The notes beneath the pieces are model-generated. The model searched no databases. It was not told the DNA's origin and saw nothing but the letters and a program-made list of their open reading frames with translations. A stretch of 64,000 bases of DNA from Thinopyrum elongatum (Eukaryota > Streptophyta > Magnoliopsida > Poales > Poaceae): assembly GCA_011799875.1 (NCBI GenBank), contig CM022301.1, forward strand, positions 321,178,929 through 321,242,928, read 5' to 3'. Of the stretch, positions 1 to 10,307 are shown piece by piece. Made by a program: the position numbers and the translations under genes. Each line of letters begins with the position of its first letter. Positions within the stretch are counted from its first letter, which is position 1.

Positions 1-1037
1 TTTCGCAGTTTTAGTTGTAGGCAAGTTTTAGCGATTCTACCAAGTCAAATACACCCTACACATGCAAGTCTAAGAGTTGAGCAGCGGAAAGTAAAGACTT
101 TGCATATGAATGTAAAGGAGGGATCGGAGAAATCAAACGCAATGAAGACACGGTGATTTTTGGCGTGGTTCCGATAGGTGATGCTATCGTACGTCCATGT
201 TGATGGAGACTTTAACCCACGGAGGGCAACGGTTGCACGAGTCCACGGAGGGATCCACCCGTGAAGGGTCCAGGAAGAAGCAACCTTGCCTATTCCATCA
301 TGGCTTACATCCACGAAGGACTAGCCTCACTCGGGTAGATCTTCACAAAGTAGGCGATCTTCTTGCCCTTACAAACTCATTGGTTCAACTCCACAATCTC
401 TCGGAAGCTCCCAAGTGACACATAACCAGTCTAGGAGACACCACTCCCTAAAAGCTAATAGATTGTGTTGTTGATGATGGAAATCAACTTGGGAAAGGCT
501 AGAAATCAAGGTTCAAATGGTAAGATTGGAATTTCTTGATCTCAACACATGAGTAGGTGGTTCTCTCTCAGAAAATGAATAGTAGAAGTAGTGGTTCGTT
601 CTGATGGCTCTCTTAGAGAGTAAGTGGGGGTGGAGGGGTATATATAACCTATACCCAAAGATCCAACCGTTACAAGTCTTTGGCCCAACTCGGTGACACT
701 GGACCGAAATCTCGGTGAGACTGACTAGTGTAAAGGATTAGAACATTGGAGGTTTCGGTGAGACCAATCAGAACATCTCGGTGTGATCGAAGTGCAATGG
801 CTAGGGCAAGACCTTGTTTCGAAATTTCCGGTCGGTTCATCTCCGTGATTCTGAAATGAATCAACTTCATCACAGAAACTTGGTCAAGCCATATCGGTGA
901 GACCGAGATCCATATCGGTAGAACCGAAATGCTAGGGTTTCGCTTAGGCAGTGTATGTGATCAACTCGGTGAGTCCGGGATGTGGATTTTCGGTGGGACC
1001 AAGATGACACTTTACGGTTTTGGACAGATGTGATGTG
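1..1037 (-). repeat. LTR-like remnant of an unplaced retrotransposon (antisense)
   Basis: No credible ORF. Read on the minus strand, a TATA-like box near 639-646 is followed by transcribed-leader-like sequence, the order expected of a promoter and R/U5 part of an LTR. Phrases such as the stretch on sunken Triticeae LTRs around 150-420 look familiar to me as a Copia LTR, but I cannot name the family. Between about 690 and 1002 a short palindromic motif, TCGGTGAGACCGA and variants, recurs about eight times. The left end is outside the window and the right end is cut by the LTR starting at 1038. What is seen is the TATA box, the repeats and the border; the LTR identity is inference. Confidence 0.4.
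639..646 (-). promoter_or_regulatory. TATA-like box in the antisense LTR remnant
   Basis: Minus-strand TATATATA in a GC-richer context, upstream of the leader-like sequence at 1-600. Position relative to the rest of the remnant fits an LTR promoter. No transcription start can be read. Confidence 0.35.
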
Positions 1038-2581
1038 TGATACCTCTCCAATGTATCTATAATTTTTTATTATTCCATGCTATTATAGTATCAATCTTGG
1101 ATGTTTTATATGCAATTATATATCATCTTTTGGGACTAACCTGTTAACTTAGTGCCAAGTGCCAGTTGTTGTTTTTGCCTATTTTTGGTTTTCCAGGAAA
1201 TCAGTACCAAACAAAGTCCAAATGCCATGAAACTTTTTGACGATTTTTTTGGACAAGAGAGTCCCTAGAAGCTTTGGGAGGAGACCAAACAAGAAACAAG
1301 GAGACGACAAGGCACTTGGATGCACCCAGGGGGTAGGCGCACCCAAGTACCTTGTGGGTCCATCTTACCTAATTCCGCCTCTATATATTCTCTAAAATCG
1401 AGAAACCAACAGGGATCCACCCAAAAATACTTTTTACGCCGCTGCAAGTCTTTGTTCTTGCGAGATCCCATCTGGAGGCCTTTTCCGTGACTCTGCCGGA
1501 GGGGGAATCGATCACGGAGGGCCTCTAGATCAACCTTGCTGCCCTTTCGATGATGTGTGAGAAGTTTGCCACACACCTACGGGTCCATAGCTAGTAGCTA
1601 GATGACTTCTTCTCTCTCTTTGATCTTCAATATAATATTCTCCTTATGTTCTTGGAGAACTATTCGATGTAATCTTCTTTTGCGGTGTGTTTGTTGGGAT
1701 CCGATGAATTGTGTGTTTATGATCAGATTATCCATGAATATTATTTGAGTCTTCTCTAAAATCTTTTATGCATGATTGTTATAGCTTCGTATTTCTCTCC
1801 GATCTATCTGTTTGGTTTGGCCAACTAGATTGATTTATCTTGCAATGGGAGAGGTGCTTTCTAATGGGTTCAATCTTGAGGTGCTCTATATCCCAGTGAC
1901 AGAAAGGGACAAGACACATATTTTTATTATTGCCATTAAGGGGAAAACAATGAAGTTTATTCATATTGCTTGAGTTTACTTTGTCTACATCATGTCATCT
2001 TGCTTAAGGCGTTTCTCCGTTCTTTATGAACTTAATACTCTAGATGCATGCTGGATAGCGGTCGATGTGTGGAGTAATAGTAGTAGATGCAGGCAGGAAT
2101 CAGTCTACTTGTCTCGAACATGATGCCTATATACATGATCATTGCCTTGAATATCATCATAACTATGCGCTTTTCTATCAATTGCCCAATAGTAATTTGT
2201 TTCACCCACCGTATGCTTTTTCTTCGAGAGAGAAACCCCTAGTGAAAACTATGGCTCCCGGGTCTATCTTTATCATATATTAAAAACCCAAAATACCTTG
2301 CTGCAATTTATTTACCGTTCTTTTATTTTGTGTTTTTGTTTATCTATCTACCATTATCATACTTGATCCTTGCAATTAACCGCTGAGGGGATTGACAACC
2401 CCCTTGATCGCATTGGGTGCAAGTATTTGTTCTTTTGTGTGTAGGTGTTGTTCACGAGGTCTTGTGTGGTTCTCCTATTGGATTGATAACCTTGGTTCTT
2501 AACTGAGGGCAATACTTATCTCTACTATACTGCATCATCCTCTCCTCTTCGAGGAAATCCCAACGCAACTCACAAGTAGCA
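1038..2581 (+). repeat. 5' LTR of the truncated Athila-type element
   Basis: Starts TGATACCTCTCC and ends AAGTAGCA, 1544 bp, the same TG...CA family as the LTRs at 53090, 58558 and (inverted) 22255. It differs from them at many sites, so it is an older copy. It contains a TATA-like TATATATT near 1381-1390. The five bases before it (ATGTG) would be the left target duplication; the right copy is lost. Confidence 0.85.
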
Positions 2582-2592
2582 AGAAGAATTTC

Positions 2593-2609
2593 TGGCACTT
2601 TTACCAGGG
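2593..2609 (+). other. Primer-binding-site region
   Basis: TGGCACTTTTACCAGGG starts 12 bases after the LTR end. It corresponds to TGGCGCCATTGCCGGGG in the younger copy at 54680. The position just inside the 5' LTR is that of a minus-strand primer site. The matching tRNA cannot be settled by eye. Confidence 0.5.
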
Positions 2610-2686
2610 AGACATCACAAAAACCTATCAAGTACCATAAAAATATTTTTTGTTTGCCTTTTTGTTTGTTTGCTTGCTTTGTCATT

Positions 2687-3223
2687 ATGACTATTGTTGC
2701 TATTCCTCCTTTGTCTCCTGATTTTGTAGTTCTTTACTTCAAGCAAAAACAAAGAGAAAATTTAAAAGATGCTTGGTATAGGATAATGTAATCTTATCGT
2801 GTTTGCACTATAAAGGGGGACATAAAAAATTTGCTTCAAAATTTCTATGTACGATTAATTATGCCCCATAGACAACTTTTGGACTATGCCGTTAAGGAAA
2901 ATTTTATTGAGAGTGATGCTAATACTGCCTATGAATTAATAGAGGGTATATTGGGAGCTCCACCCCCATAGAAAGGATTTAATTATACACAAGAGGGAAT
3001 TCAAATTTTGGACAAACCAGGTGATGTGCAGAAAAATCTAATTGAGTTGCAAAAGTCCAATGAACCCCTTAAAAATATTAGTGGGAACCTCAATCGCATG
3101 AATACATTGATTACCCTTTGCAATAAGCGGCTAGATGCTTTAGATATCAAAATTGCTTCATTATCTGAGAATAATGGGAAATGTAAAGAACCAACTGGAT
3201 TGAGAAGATCCCTACTAAGATAG
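2687..3223 (+). pseudogene. Degenerate gag-like ORF
   Basis: A single reading frame of 179 codons from ATG 2687, broken by stops near 2791 and 2969. The middle part (KDAWYRI, then LLQNFYVRL, then LLDYAVKENFIES, then ANTAYELIEGI) has the layout of the plant retrotransposon Gag core. There a helix with W/R residues is followed by a QxFYxGL-like motif and an 'IxxAxGG'-like turn. The tail (GNLNRMNTLI and LDALDIKIASL) is predicted-looking coiled coil. No zinc knuckle follows. The equivalent slot in the 53090 element holds a different ORF, so two kinds of cargo exist in the same LTR family. Gag identity is inferred from pattern only. Confidence 0.55.
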
Positions 3224-4676
3224 TGAAAATGAAAGATGACAATACTTGAAACTATGCATTACGCCTAGCTAGGGGCGTAAAACAATAGCGCTTGTTGGGA
3301 GGCAACCCAATAGTTATCTTTATTTTTCTTGTTTATTTTCTATTTTTTTGTGTGCACATAATTATGCTACTGTTATGGTTGTGTTTTTGTGTTTTAAATA
3401 GTGTTTGTGCCAAGTAAAGCCTTTGGGATGATTTGGTTGATAGTTGATTTGATTCTATGAAAAAACAGAAACTTTTGCGCCCAGTAGCAGAATTCTCTAA
3501 ATTCACTGGACATGCTTTTGATCTGCTTTTTTTTTACACATGATTGATATACAAATTTCCCACGTTTTCCTAATTTTTCAGAATTTTTGGAGTTACAAAA
3601 GTATAGTCATTATTCAGATTACTACAGACTATTCTATTTTTGACAGATTCTGTTTTCGTCACATTGTTTGCTTGTTTTAATGAATCTATGGATTGTATCA
3701 GGGGTATAAGTCATGGTGAAGTTAGAATATACTAGGTATTAGGAAATAATAAAATATGAATGGGTTTACAATAGTACCCAAAGTTTGTGATTTGGATGTT
3801 ACACTATCGGATCTCACGAGTTTTCCGTTGAGTTTTGGGTGCTGAAGGTTTGAAGTTTTGAGTGAGATCATGATGGATGAAGGAATAAGGAATGGCAAGA
3901 CCCTAAGCTTGTGGATGCCCAGGGCACCCCAAGGTAATATTCAAGGACACCCAAGACTCTAAGCTTGGGGATCCCCCGGATGGCATCCCCTCTTTCTTGT
4001 ACCAACCATCGGTAAATTACTTGGAGCTATATTTTTATTCATCACATGATATGAGTTTTGCTTGGAGCATCGTGTATTATATGAGTATTTGCTTTGTTTG
4101 CTTTTTATTTTTCCACAATCATCTTTGCTGAACACACCTTTTTGAGAGGGACACACATTATTCGTGATTTATTAGAATACTCTATGTCCTTCACTTATAT
4201 CTTTTGAGCTAGGCAGTTGCTCTGGTGCTTCACTTATATTTTTTAGAGCACGGCGGTGGTTATATTTAAAAGAAATAGTTGCACTCTCATGATTCACTTA
4301 TATTATTTTGAGAGTCTTATAATAGTAATGGCAATATGCACAAGTTATGAAATTGGTCCTAATATGATAGGTATTCAAGAGGGATATAATAAAAACTTTC
4401 ATGTAGATCACTGAATATGATAAGTTTGATTCCTTGCAATAGTTTTGCGGTATAAATATGGTAATATGTGGGAGGTACTAGTGAATGATTGTGGTTTAGT
4501 AAGAATATTGATGTTAAGGTTTGTGATTCCCGAAGCATGCACGTATAGTCTCTCGTTATGCTAAGAAGTTGGAGCATGATTTATTATTGATTGTCTTCCT
4601 TATGAGTGTCGGTCGGGGACGAGCGATGATCTTTTCCTACCAACCTATCCCCCCAGGGGCAGGCGTTGTAGTACTT
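3224..4676 (+). other. Non-coding internal 3' region of the truncated Athila-type element
   Basis: AT-rich, no ORF of note. It matches 55790-57178 closely enough to align by eye, including the paired AAGCTTGGGGAT phrases (3906 and 3963 region). The right edge is the fusion with the Copia LTR. Confidence 0.7.
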
Positions 4677-6091
4677 TGTGAAAGCGCAGGTTAACCCCCA
4701 AAGGGGGGGGGGTGAATGGGAGATTTTTAGAAATTCGTCAAACTCCAAAGAATTTGACGAAGAACTGAGTGAAGAAATAGACACGCGAGGGAACTAAATC
4801 ATCACAGTAACAGAAAGCATGCATACAAGATACATACAGGTGAACACCATGCAATCATACAGGCATACAAGCATGAGGAAGATGAACTAAAGAAATGAGA
4901 AACAACATGATGAAAGTCTTTAGTTCAAGTTCTTCAGAAAGTAGATCACACATTCTTCAGCAGCGAAAATACTTAAGGTAAGGGTGAGGAATTTGAAACC
5001 TGGTTGGCTCGGTGAAGACACAACGATTTGGTAGGAAAATTCCAGTTGTTGTATCAACTGTACGTCTAGTTGAGGTGGCTGAGATGAACTCAGAGGACAC
5101 TTAGTCATCATCGTATTCCTCTTGAGCCAAGGTCACTTAGACCTCGCCCAATCACTCATGGTAAGTCTTCAAGGTAGACTTCCAAAACCTTCACAGAGTT
5201 GTTCACCGGCACACCACAACGACTCTTGGGTGCTCAGAACATGACGCCTAACCATCTGGAAGAATGACAATCTTCAAAGGTAACAGGCATCGGATCACAC
5301 AGATCAATTCAGTGATGCGCAGTCACTTTGGGTCTGGTTGGGTTTTTTCCTCACTTGGATTCTCTCAAAGTCATCAGAGGATGGGTTGCTCTCAAATGAC
5401 AAGTGTCAAGTTCTCTCTAGAGGAGCCAACCAACAAGTGGTTGTGGGGGGGGGGCTATTTGTAGCCACGGGCAACCCGACATGAGTTGTCATAAATTCCC
5501 TTCTCAGACATGGCCGTTGTCAGGATAAGGATCCACTCAACAGCTGGCACACTACGCAGCAATGGTCGGAAATCGAACTCCCAATTTCTTTGGGGCACTT
5601 AATTTCCTCATGATAGGCAGATCGCACTCGCGAAATCCTAACTCCTCAGCATGACCAAGTTCGCCAGCGACCAAATGAACTTCGTCACTGTCGCTAGCAA
5701 ATTCGTCAGCCGTACTGGAGATTTCCAAAGGCTTCACTTGAAGCGGCTAGAGTAAGTATAGGTTTGAGCGTCACTTTGGAAATGTGAAGCATGTTTCACC
5801 TAGATCCCCTTTAACAGTACGGATGTTCCTATGACTCAAATAAGAAGAAAGAAACTACGGAAACAAAAGTCTTCAAGCTTTAAAGTCTTCACATCAATTT
5901 CTTCAAAGGTCGTACCAATTTCATCACCAAATTCTTCACTTGAAGAAATATATATTTAGGGGTCGTCTTCCATGGGTTAAACCAAATCTTTAGGACTATA
6001 ACTCCTGTGTACACTCACAAACACATTAGTCCCTCAACCTATTTGTCTTCAATACTCCAAAACCACTAAGGGGGCACTTGATGCACTTACA
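4677..6091 (-). repeat. LTR A (3' LTR) of Copia element A
   Basis: On the minus strand it starts TGTAAGTGCATCAAGTG just after a purine tract and ends GCTTTCACA. It aligns by eye with LTR B over its full length (about 1.4 kb), including GTTAACC near the end. The TATA position (5456-5463) reads CTACAAATAG on the minus strand, while LTR B has CTATAAATAG, so this promoter copy has probably lost its box. A run of ten G lies near 4701-4711. The exact outer end could be 4677 or 4679. Confidence 0.8.
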
Positions 6092-6109
6092 ATCTCCCCC
6101 TTTTTGGTG
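6092..6109 (-). promoter_or_regulatory. Polypurine tract of Copia element A
   Basis: Minus strand reads CACCAAAAAGGGGGAGAT immediately before the LTR start. This is the usual plus-strand primer of this lineage. The second copy (43977 on) has an interrupting T in the same tract. Confidence 0.75.
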
Positions 6110-6607
6110 ATTGATGACAAATTGGTTAAGTTTTCAACGGGAGTAAATAATGGAAGTGTAAGTACAGAGTATAAAGAAATTGGTTACAAGATATTGAGGA
6201 ACCCCCCTGAAGATGTGCATATGAAGAATTTGCGTTGGATTGCAAATGCACATGGCAGGTTGGAATTGTGGAGATCTCCCCCTATATCTTGGAATCCAAT
6301 CGATCATAAGATATTGAAGAATTTGAATGCATGATGAAAATTGGTGAATGAATAAATTGTGCATGCATGAGCATATATATCAAGGATCAGGGCATGCATA
6401 TGAAATTTAGCAAAAGAGTTAGACCACCAACACTTATTTAAATTTCAACTCATCAAAGAGCGAATCAAATAAAGTCCAAGAGTTGTAACTTAGCAAAAAA
6501 CAAACCATATAACGAACCGCTTGAAGACTAACTCAGATTTCTCCCCCTTTGTCATCAAATGACTAAAAGGAGACGAAACTGAGGACTAAGGCCCCTGAAG
6601 AATATCA
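6110..6607 (-). other. 3' untranslated stretch of Copia element A
   Basis: Lies between the end of the extra ORF and the polypurine tract. It is purely non-coding and aligns with 43995-46022 once the solo LTR there is removed. The sequence CTCCCCCTTTGTCATCAAATGAC at about 6540 is the unoccupied form of the solo-LTR insertion site at 44447. Confidence 0.7.
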
Positions 6608-8599
6608 TCATGAAGAAGGTGGAGGAGCGCCAGCGTTGTTGTCGGGGCCGCGTGAAGCAGAAGGGCTGGCTGCAGTGTCTTCAACGTCTTCGTTTACATC
6701 AGTTGAGCACGATGGAGACACTGAGCTTGGGACAAGAGGAGGAACTTGAACCTTATTGAAGTTCTTCCTGGGCGGATTGGCCCAATCAAAGTTCATCTGG
6801 AAGTCCATTGTTGCAAGTTCGTCATTAGTCTTCAGATGTGAAAGTATGGCCCATGTTCTGTCAAATATCTCATTGGCATAGTAGTGGTTCTTTCGAACAA
6901 TATTATGCGTCACTGTCATATTTGTATGAATTGTTGCGAGTTGAGCTTAACCCAATCATGATTCCTATCAATTTTCTGGTGCAGGCTGATGAGGAGTTCA
7001 TGGTCAGTCATGACACGCGGTGCTTCTAGTTGAGGAATTGGCCGTCAAGTCTTTGCTGCAGTATCCTAGCTTGCAGTTTCATCACCAGTTGATTGGGAGG
7101 TAGGTTGAAGAAATTGTCCATCAAGGGGACGAATTCCTTCATCTACGACTACCTTGCCTTTGCCAGGTACTGAGGAGATTGTGCCTTGAAGAGCTTCTAC
7201 CTCTGGCAGAAAACTGAGATGATTTTTACAATTAGCCTTGTAGTGAATTGAAGACCGAGATATGATGAATCTCATGATCCATGGAGCATATGGCTTCAAA
7301 TCAAAGGCTGACTAGGCCACTGTGGCCAAAGTCCTCATGAAGAAATCGTGTATGTTGATGGGAGTACCATGTATAATGTGGAAGAGCAGATTCTTCATGA
7401 CTCCCACAACTTCTTCAGTGTCAGAGTTATGACCTTTGATAGGGCTGAGGGTCTTGGCCAAAATTCTATAGACATTTCTTGGCACATAAAGTAAATCCTT
7501 CAGCCAATGGCTTCATCAGCACTTGCATCAAATGATGTGGAAGTTCCGGTTCTTCCTAGATCATTCTTGCTTCTTCAAGGTGTGGATCTACTGGAAGAGC
7601 ACGAAGTAGTTCATCAACTGGTGCCTTGTAGTGAGTGTCTTCACTCATCTAGTCAATAGCCCATGTCGAGATGTCATCAGCATTTCCTGAGAAGTGCACT
7701 GTGGTATAGAACTGAAGAATGAGTTCTTCATTCTAGTCGCAGACATCCGAACAGAAGCTTAGTAGCCCAGCATCGTGAAGAATGACCAGCACTGGCCTAA
7801 AGCATGGAATTGACTCCATGTCCACATGAGGAATGTGACAATGCGGGAAGATCTTATTCTTCTCAAACAGTAGTGAAGCACAGAAGTTCATCTGCATCTT
7901 TGTCTAGAATCGCAGGCGCCTGATCTTGGCTGAGTCATAAGGGGACTCGCCTATGAAGAAATTCTTCTCTTCGAAGAATTTGGCCCTATCAAACTGTGGC
8001 CGCCTGAGGCTTCTGCCAATCTTGGGCATAACTGGAACGGGCTGAAGATTGATTTTCTTTGGCCTCACATCAAAGATAGACCTAGGAGAGCTGGTTGAAT
8101 CATTGGGATCTGTAGTGGCATTTGACTTGGCAATTTCTTCAGTAGTCGCACTGGGAACTGTGTCAGTATCTGCTGAAGGAACTGAGTCTTCTCGCTGAGG
8201 GGATGTATTGACGACATCTACAATAAGGTTTTGTTGTGCACTCTCATCAGCTATTGCAACTAGAATTTCTTCATTAATGGTCTGAACAGAGGGTTGAGGT
8301 TCTTCAGAGCCAGTGTGAATTTCTTCAGTGCATGCGAGCGACTGAGGCACTTGTGTTAGAGGTGTGGTGACGAGTGAATTCGGGTGTGCTTCTTCCCAAA
8401 ATGCATCATGTAGTATAGGTGTGGTAGCATCGCCAATGTCCACATACTCTTCAGTTTCATCAGTCATCGGGATGCGTTGAGGCATCTGTGATGATTCTTT
8501 GTGAATTGAAGCATCTGCTTCAACTTCAGTCTCTTCATCCATTTGCTCTATGGTAGCGGCATAATGGGTATCTTTGTCTTCTTCATGAGCTGGAGGAAC
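6608..8599 (-). pseudogene. Extra (env-position) ORF of Copia element A, 3' third
   Basis: Minus-strand coding remnant ending at a stop at 6608. From 8599 to 7904 one frame is open (MTDETEEYVDIGDA, NLQPVPVMPKIGR, FFEEKNFFIGESPYDSAK). It then continues in broken frames through HIPHVDMESIPCFRPVL, LILQFY and FSGNADD to the last open part (MTVTHNIVRKNHYY, EIFDRTWAIL, FQMNFDW). At least five stops or frameshifts lie between 7904 and 7000. The central part resembles the 'putative plant transposon protein' domain (Pfam Transposase_32 type) found in the extra ORF of Triticeae SIRE elements. No enzymatic motif is visible and the function is unknown. The upstream coding continues at 15633 beyond the inserted Retand-like element. 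The Ser/Pro/Ala-rich acidic tail (DVNEDVEDTAASPSA) is low complexity. Confidence 0.65.
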
Positions 8600-8604
8600 A
8601 ATTT

Positions 8605-8707
8605 TGTCGGTGTTCCGGGAACCAGGGTACCCAGACTTGCCTGCCTGCAGTCCACGGCATGGCTTCCTCAATGGCCTGGTACGGCCCATCTCCAAGACCA
8701 CCAAGAC
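8605..8707 (+). repeat. Truncated first LTR of the tandem element
   Basis: The first about 103 bases match LTR 2 and LTR 3, then jump to internal sequence equivalent to about 14350. The two sides share GCTTG at the break, pointing to a microhomology deletion of the rest of this LTR and most of the first internal region. Confidence 0.75.
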
Positions 8708-9125
8708 GCTTGATGGACCTTGTCCAGCCCCTCATGGTTGACCATGGTGAACCGGCCCAATGCGGGCTCCGGCCCCGCCGGGGGCTCCGCTATAGCCGCG
8801 GCCTTGCTCATCTTCTTCCTGGGGGCCATGGCGGCGGGGGCGGATTCGAACTGGCGCAGAATTCGGTGAAGAAGGCACAAGCTTGCGAGGAGGTGGAGGG
8901 ACAGAGGACAAGCGCGCAGCAGGGCAATGATGGCCCCGCAGGCGTGCGCCGGCCTTTTGTCAGTGGGCGGTTGCCGAGACGACATGGGGAAGCGGAGGCG
9001 TCCGCGTCCCATCAAGCGCCACATGTCGACCTACCCTGCAGGCGATTGGGGCCCGCGGCGCTTCACCCTTGCCCCTTGGCTTCGCCTCGAAGCCAGCCCG
9101 AGTGCGCCTTGGGCCCAGGGGCTAC
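8708..9125 (-). pseudogene. Truncated duplicate of the antisense ORF start
   Basis: Nearly identical to 14354-14771. It carries the first about 40 codons of the antisense gene on the minus strand (start at 8829, MAPRKKMSKAAAIAEPP) and its upstream sequence, then breaks at 8708 into LTR sequence. The few differences from the intact copy (for example GAACC versus GGACC near 8751) suggest a recent duplication. Confidence 0.6.
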
Positions 9126-9637
9126 TGTCGGTGTTCTGGGAACCAGGGTACCTAGACTTGCCTACCTACGGTCCACGGCCTGGCTTCCTCAATGGCCTGG
9201 TACGGCCCATCTCCAAGACCACCAAGACAAGACCCTCGCGAGGGGCCAGGCCTCGCGAGGAGGATGACACCAAGACCTCTTGAGGGAGCGGCCTCCCAAG
9301 GAGCGGAGATTTCTATGCAGGTACCCCACCTCATGAGGCTGAGGTGACATGATCCATGATGACCATGGCCAGGCGGGCACCAGCAGGCGCTCAGGGGGCA
9401 GTTTCCTCTTTGGTACTAAGGAGGCAAGGATAGGCGTGGGTTCCCGAGGAATCCCCCAAAAGTTTCCCTTCCGGTGCTACAAGACCAAGACCACAGGCTC
9501 GGCAAGGCGGATGTCATCGCCGAGCCCACCGCTGCGTCACGACCAGAAGCTTTGCAGGAGAAGACCACCTTTTGTCAGGATAGGATGTACTACTTGTCCC
9601 CTTTCAAATTGGCCGTTGTGGGATCCCTTCCCGCCTA

Positions 9638-9943
9638 AGGACCTCTTTGATTCGCAGGATTTTGGAAACGCAGGAATAGGAAAAATATAGGATTGGAGTG
9701 TCATGCCCACTTGAATCCTATAGGATTAGCATGGAGCGTTTGATTTCACGGGAAAAGCAAAGGAATTGTAAAAAGTGGTTAGAGTGGATGTTAGATTTCC
9801 TATGAAATGTAGTACAAAAGATTCCATTGGAAAAATTCCTATGGGATTCAATCCTATGAATCAAAGGACAAACATAGGAAAAATTTCAAAGGATTTCAAT
9901 CCTCCAAAAATCCTATAGAATTCCCTTGAATCAAAGGATCCCT
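9638..9943 (+). mobile_element. Tourist/Harbinger-like MITE
   Basis: Present in LTR 2, absent from LTR 3 at the same point, so the insert can be delimited directly. The ends are AGGACCTCTTTGATTC and, on the other strand, AGGGATCCTTTGATTC, an imperfect inverted repeat. Inside are many CCTATAGGATT-type inverted pieces and no ORF. The duplicated target seems to be three bases (CTA/CTG), which fits PIF/Harbinger better than hAT. Confidence 0.75.
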
Positions 9944-9972
9944 GAGTTTCGAGGGAAGAGGACCAAGGCCTC

Positions 9973-9980
9973 TATAAATA
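9973..9980 (+). promoter_or_regulatory. TATA box of LTR 2
   Basis: TATAAATA in CTCTATAAATATAGG; the same box is at 15312-15319 in LTR 3. The spacing to the LTR end (about 310 bases) suits an LTR promoter with R and U5. Confidence 0.65.
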
Positions 9981-10288
9981 TAGGTTAGCCACCACCATAG
10001 AGGGGGTCGACTCATTCTCACCCCCAAGCCCTCGCGAGGTTGTTCATCCTCTGTACTAGTTCATCCTCAGCCCCTCGTGAGGCCAATCCACCAAAAAGCA
10101 GGAGTAGGGTATTACACCGCAAGGTGGCCCGAACCTGGGTAAACTGCCGTGTTCATCTTCTTCCTTGCTCACGCGAGTTCGACTAGGCTAGGCTGTGGGG
10201 CGACGGGCTCTAGGCTTGAGAGGTTGAGATCTTCGCACACGCCCCAGAGTTCGAACCTTCTTGGGTCTGCGGAGCCCTGAATCCGACA

Positions 10289-10307
10289 TTTGGCGCGCCA
10301 GGTAGGG
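10289..10307 (+). other. Primer-binding site of the Retand-like element
   Basis: TTTGGCGCGCCAGGTAGGG directly abuts the LTR end. This phrase is shared by Tat/Retand elements of grasses. Confidence 0.6.

Larger units (their letters stand above)
1038..4676 (+). mobile_element. Athila-lineage LTR element, 5' part only (non-autonomous family)
   Basis: It consists of a full 5' LTR (1038-2581), a primer-binding region and about 2.1 kb of internal sequence. The LTR and the internal stretch from about 3240 onward align by eye with the complete element at 53090-60114 (for example the phrase GCGCTTGTTGGGAGG at 3290, matched near 55808). The copy stops at about 4676, where the minus-strand Copia LTR begins. 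The homologous position in the complete element is about 57178. Its own 3' half and 3' LTR are not in the window. The likely reason is that the Copia element inserted here and the far side was later deleted. Confidence 0.8.
9126..10288 (+). repeat. Middle LTR (LTR 2) of the tandem element, with MITE inside
   Basis: 1163 bp; without the 306-bp MITE it is as long as LTR 3 (856 bp) and nearly identical to it by eye. TATAAATA at 9973-9980 is the promoter box. It is followed at once by the primer-site phrase, so it functions as a 5' LTR for the right-hand unit and a 3' LTR for the left-hand remnant. Confidence 0.85.

Noticed and set aside
8659..9283. Overlapping 118-202-codon open frames on the plus strand
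   Set aside because: They cross LTR and internal boundaries, are repeated at 14356-14982 and come from GC-rich sequence with few stops.
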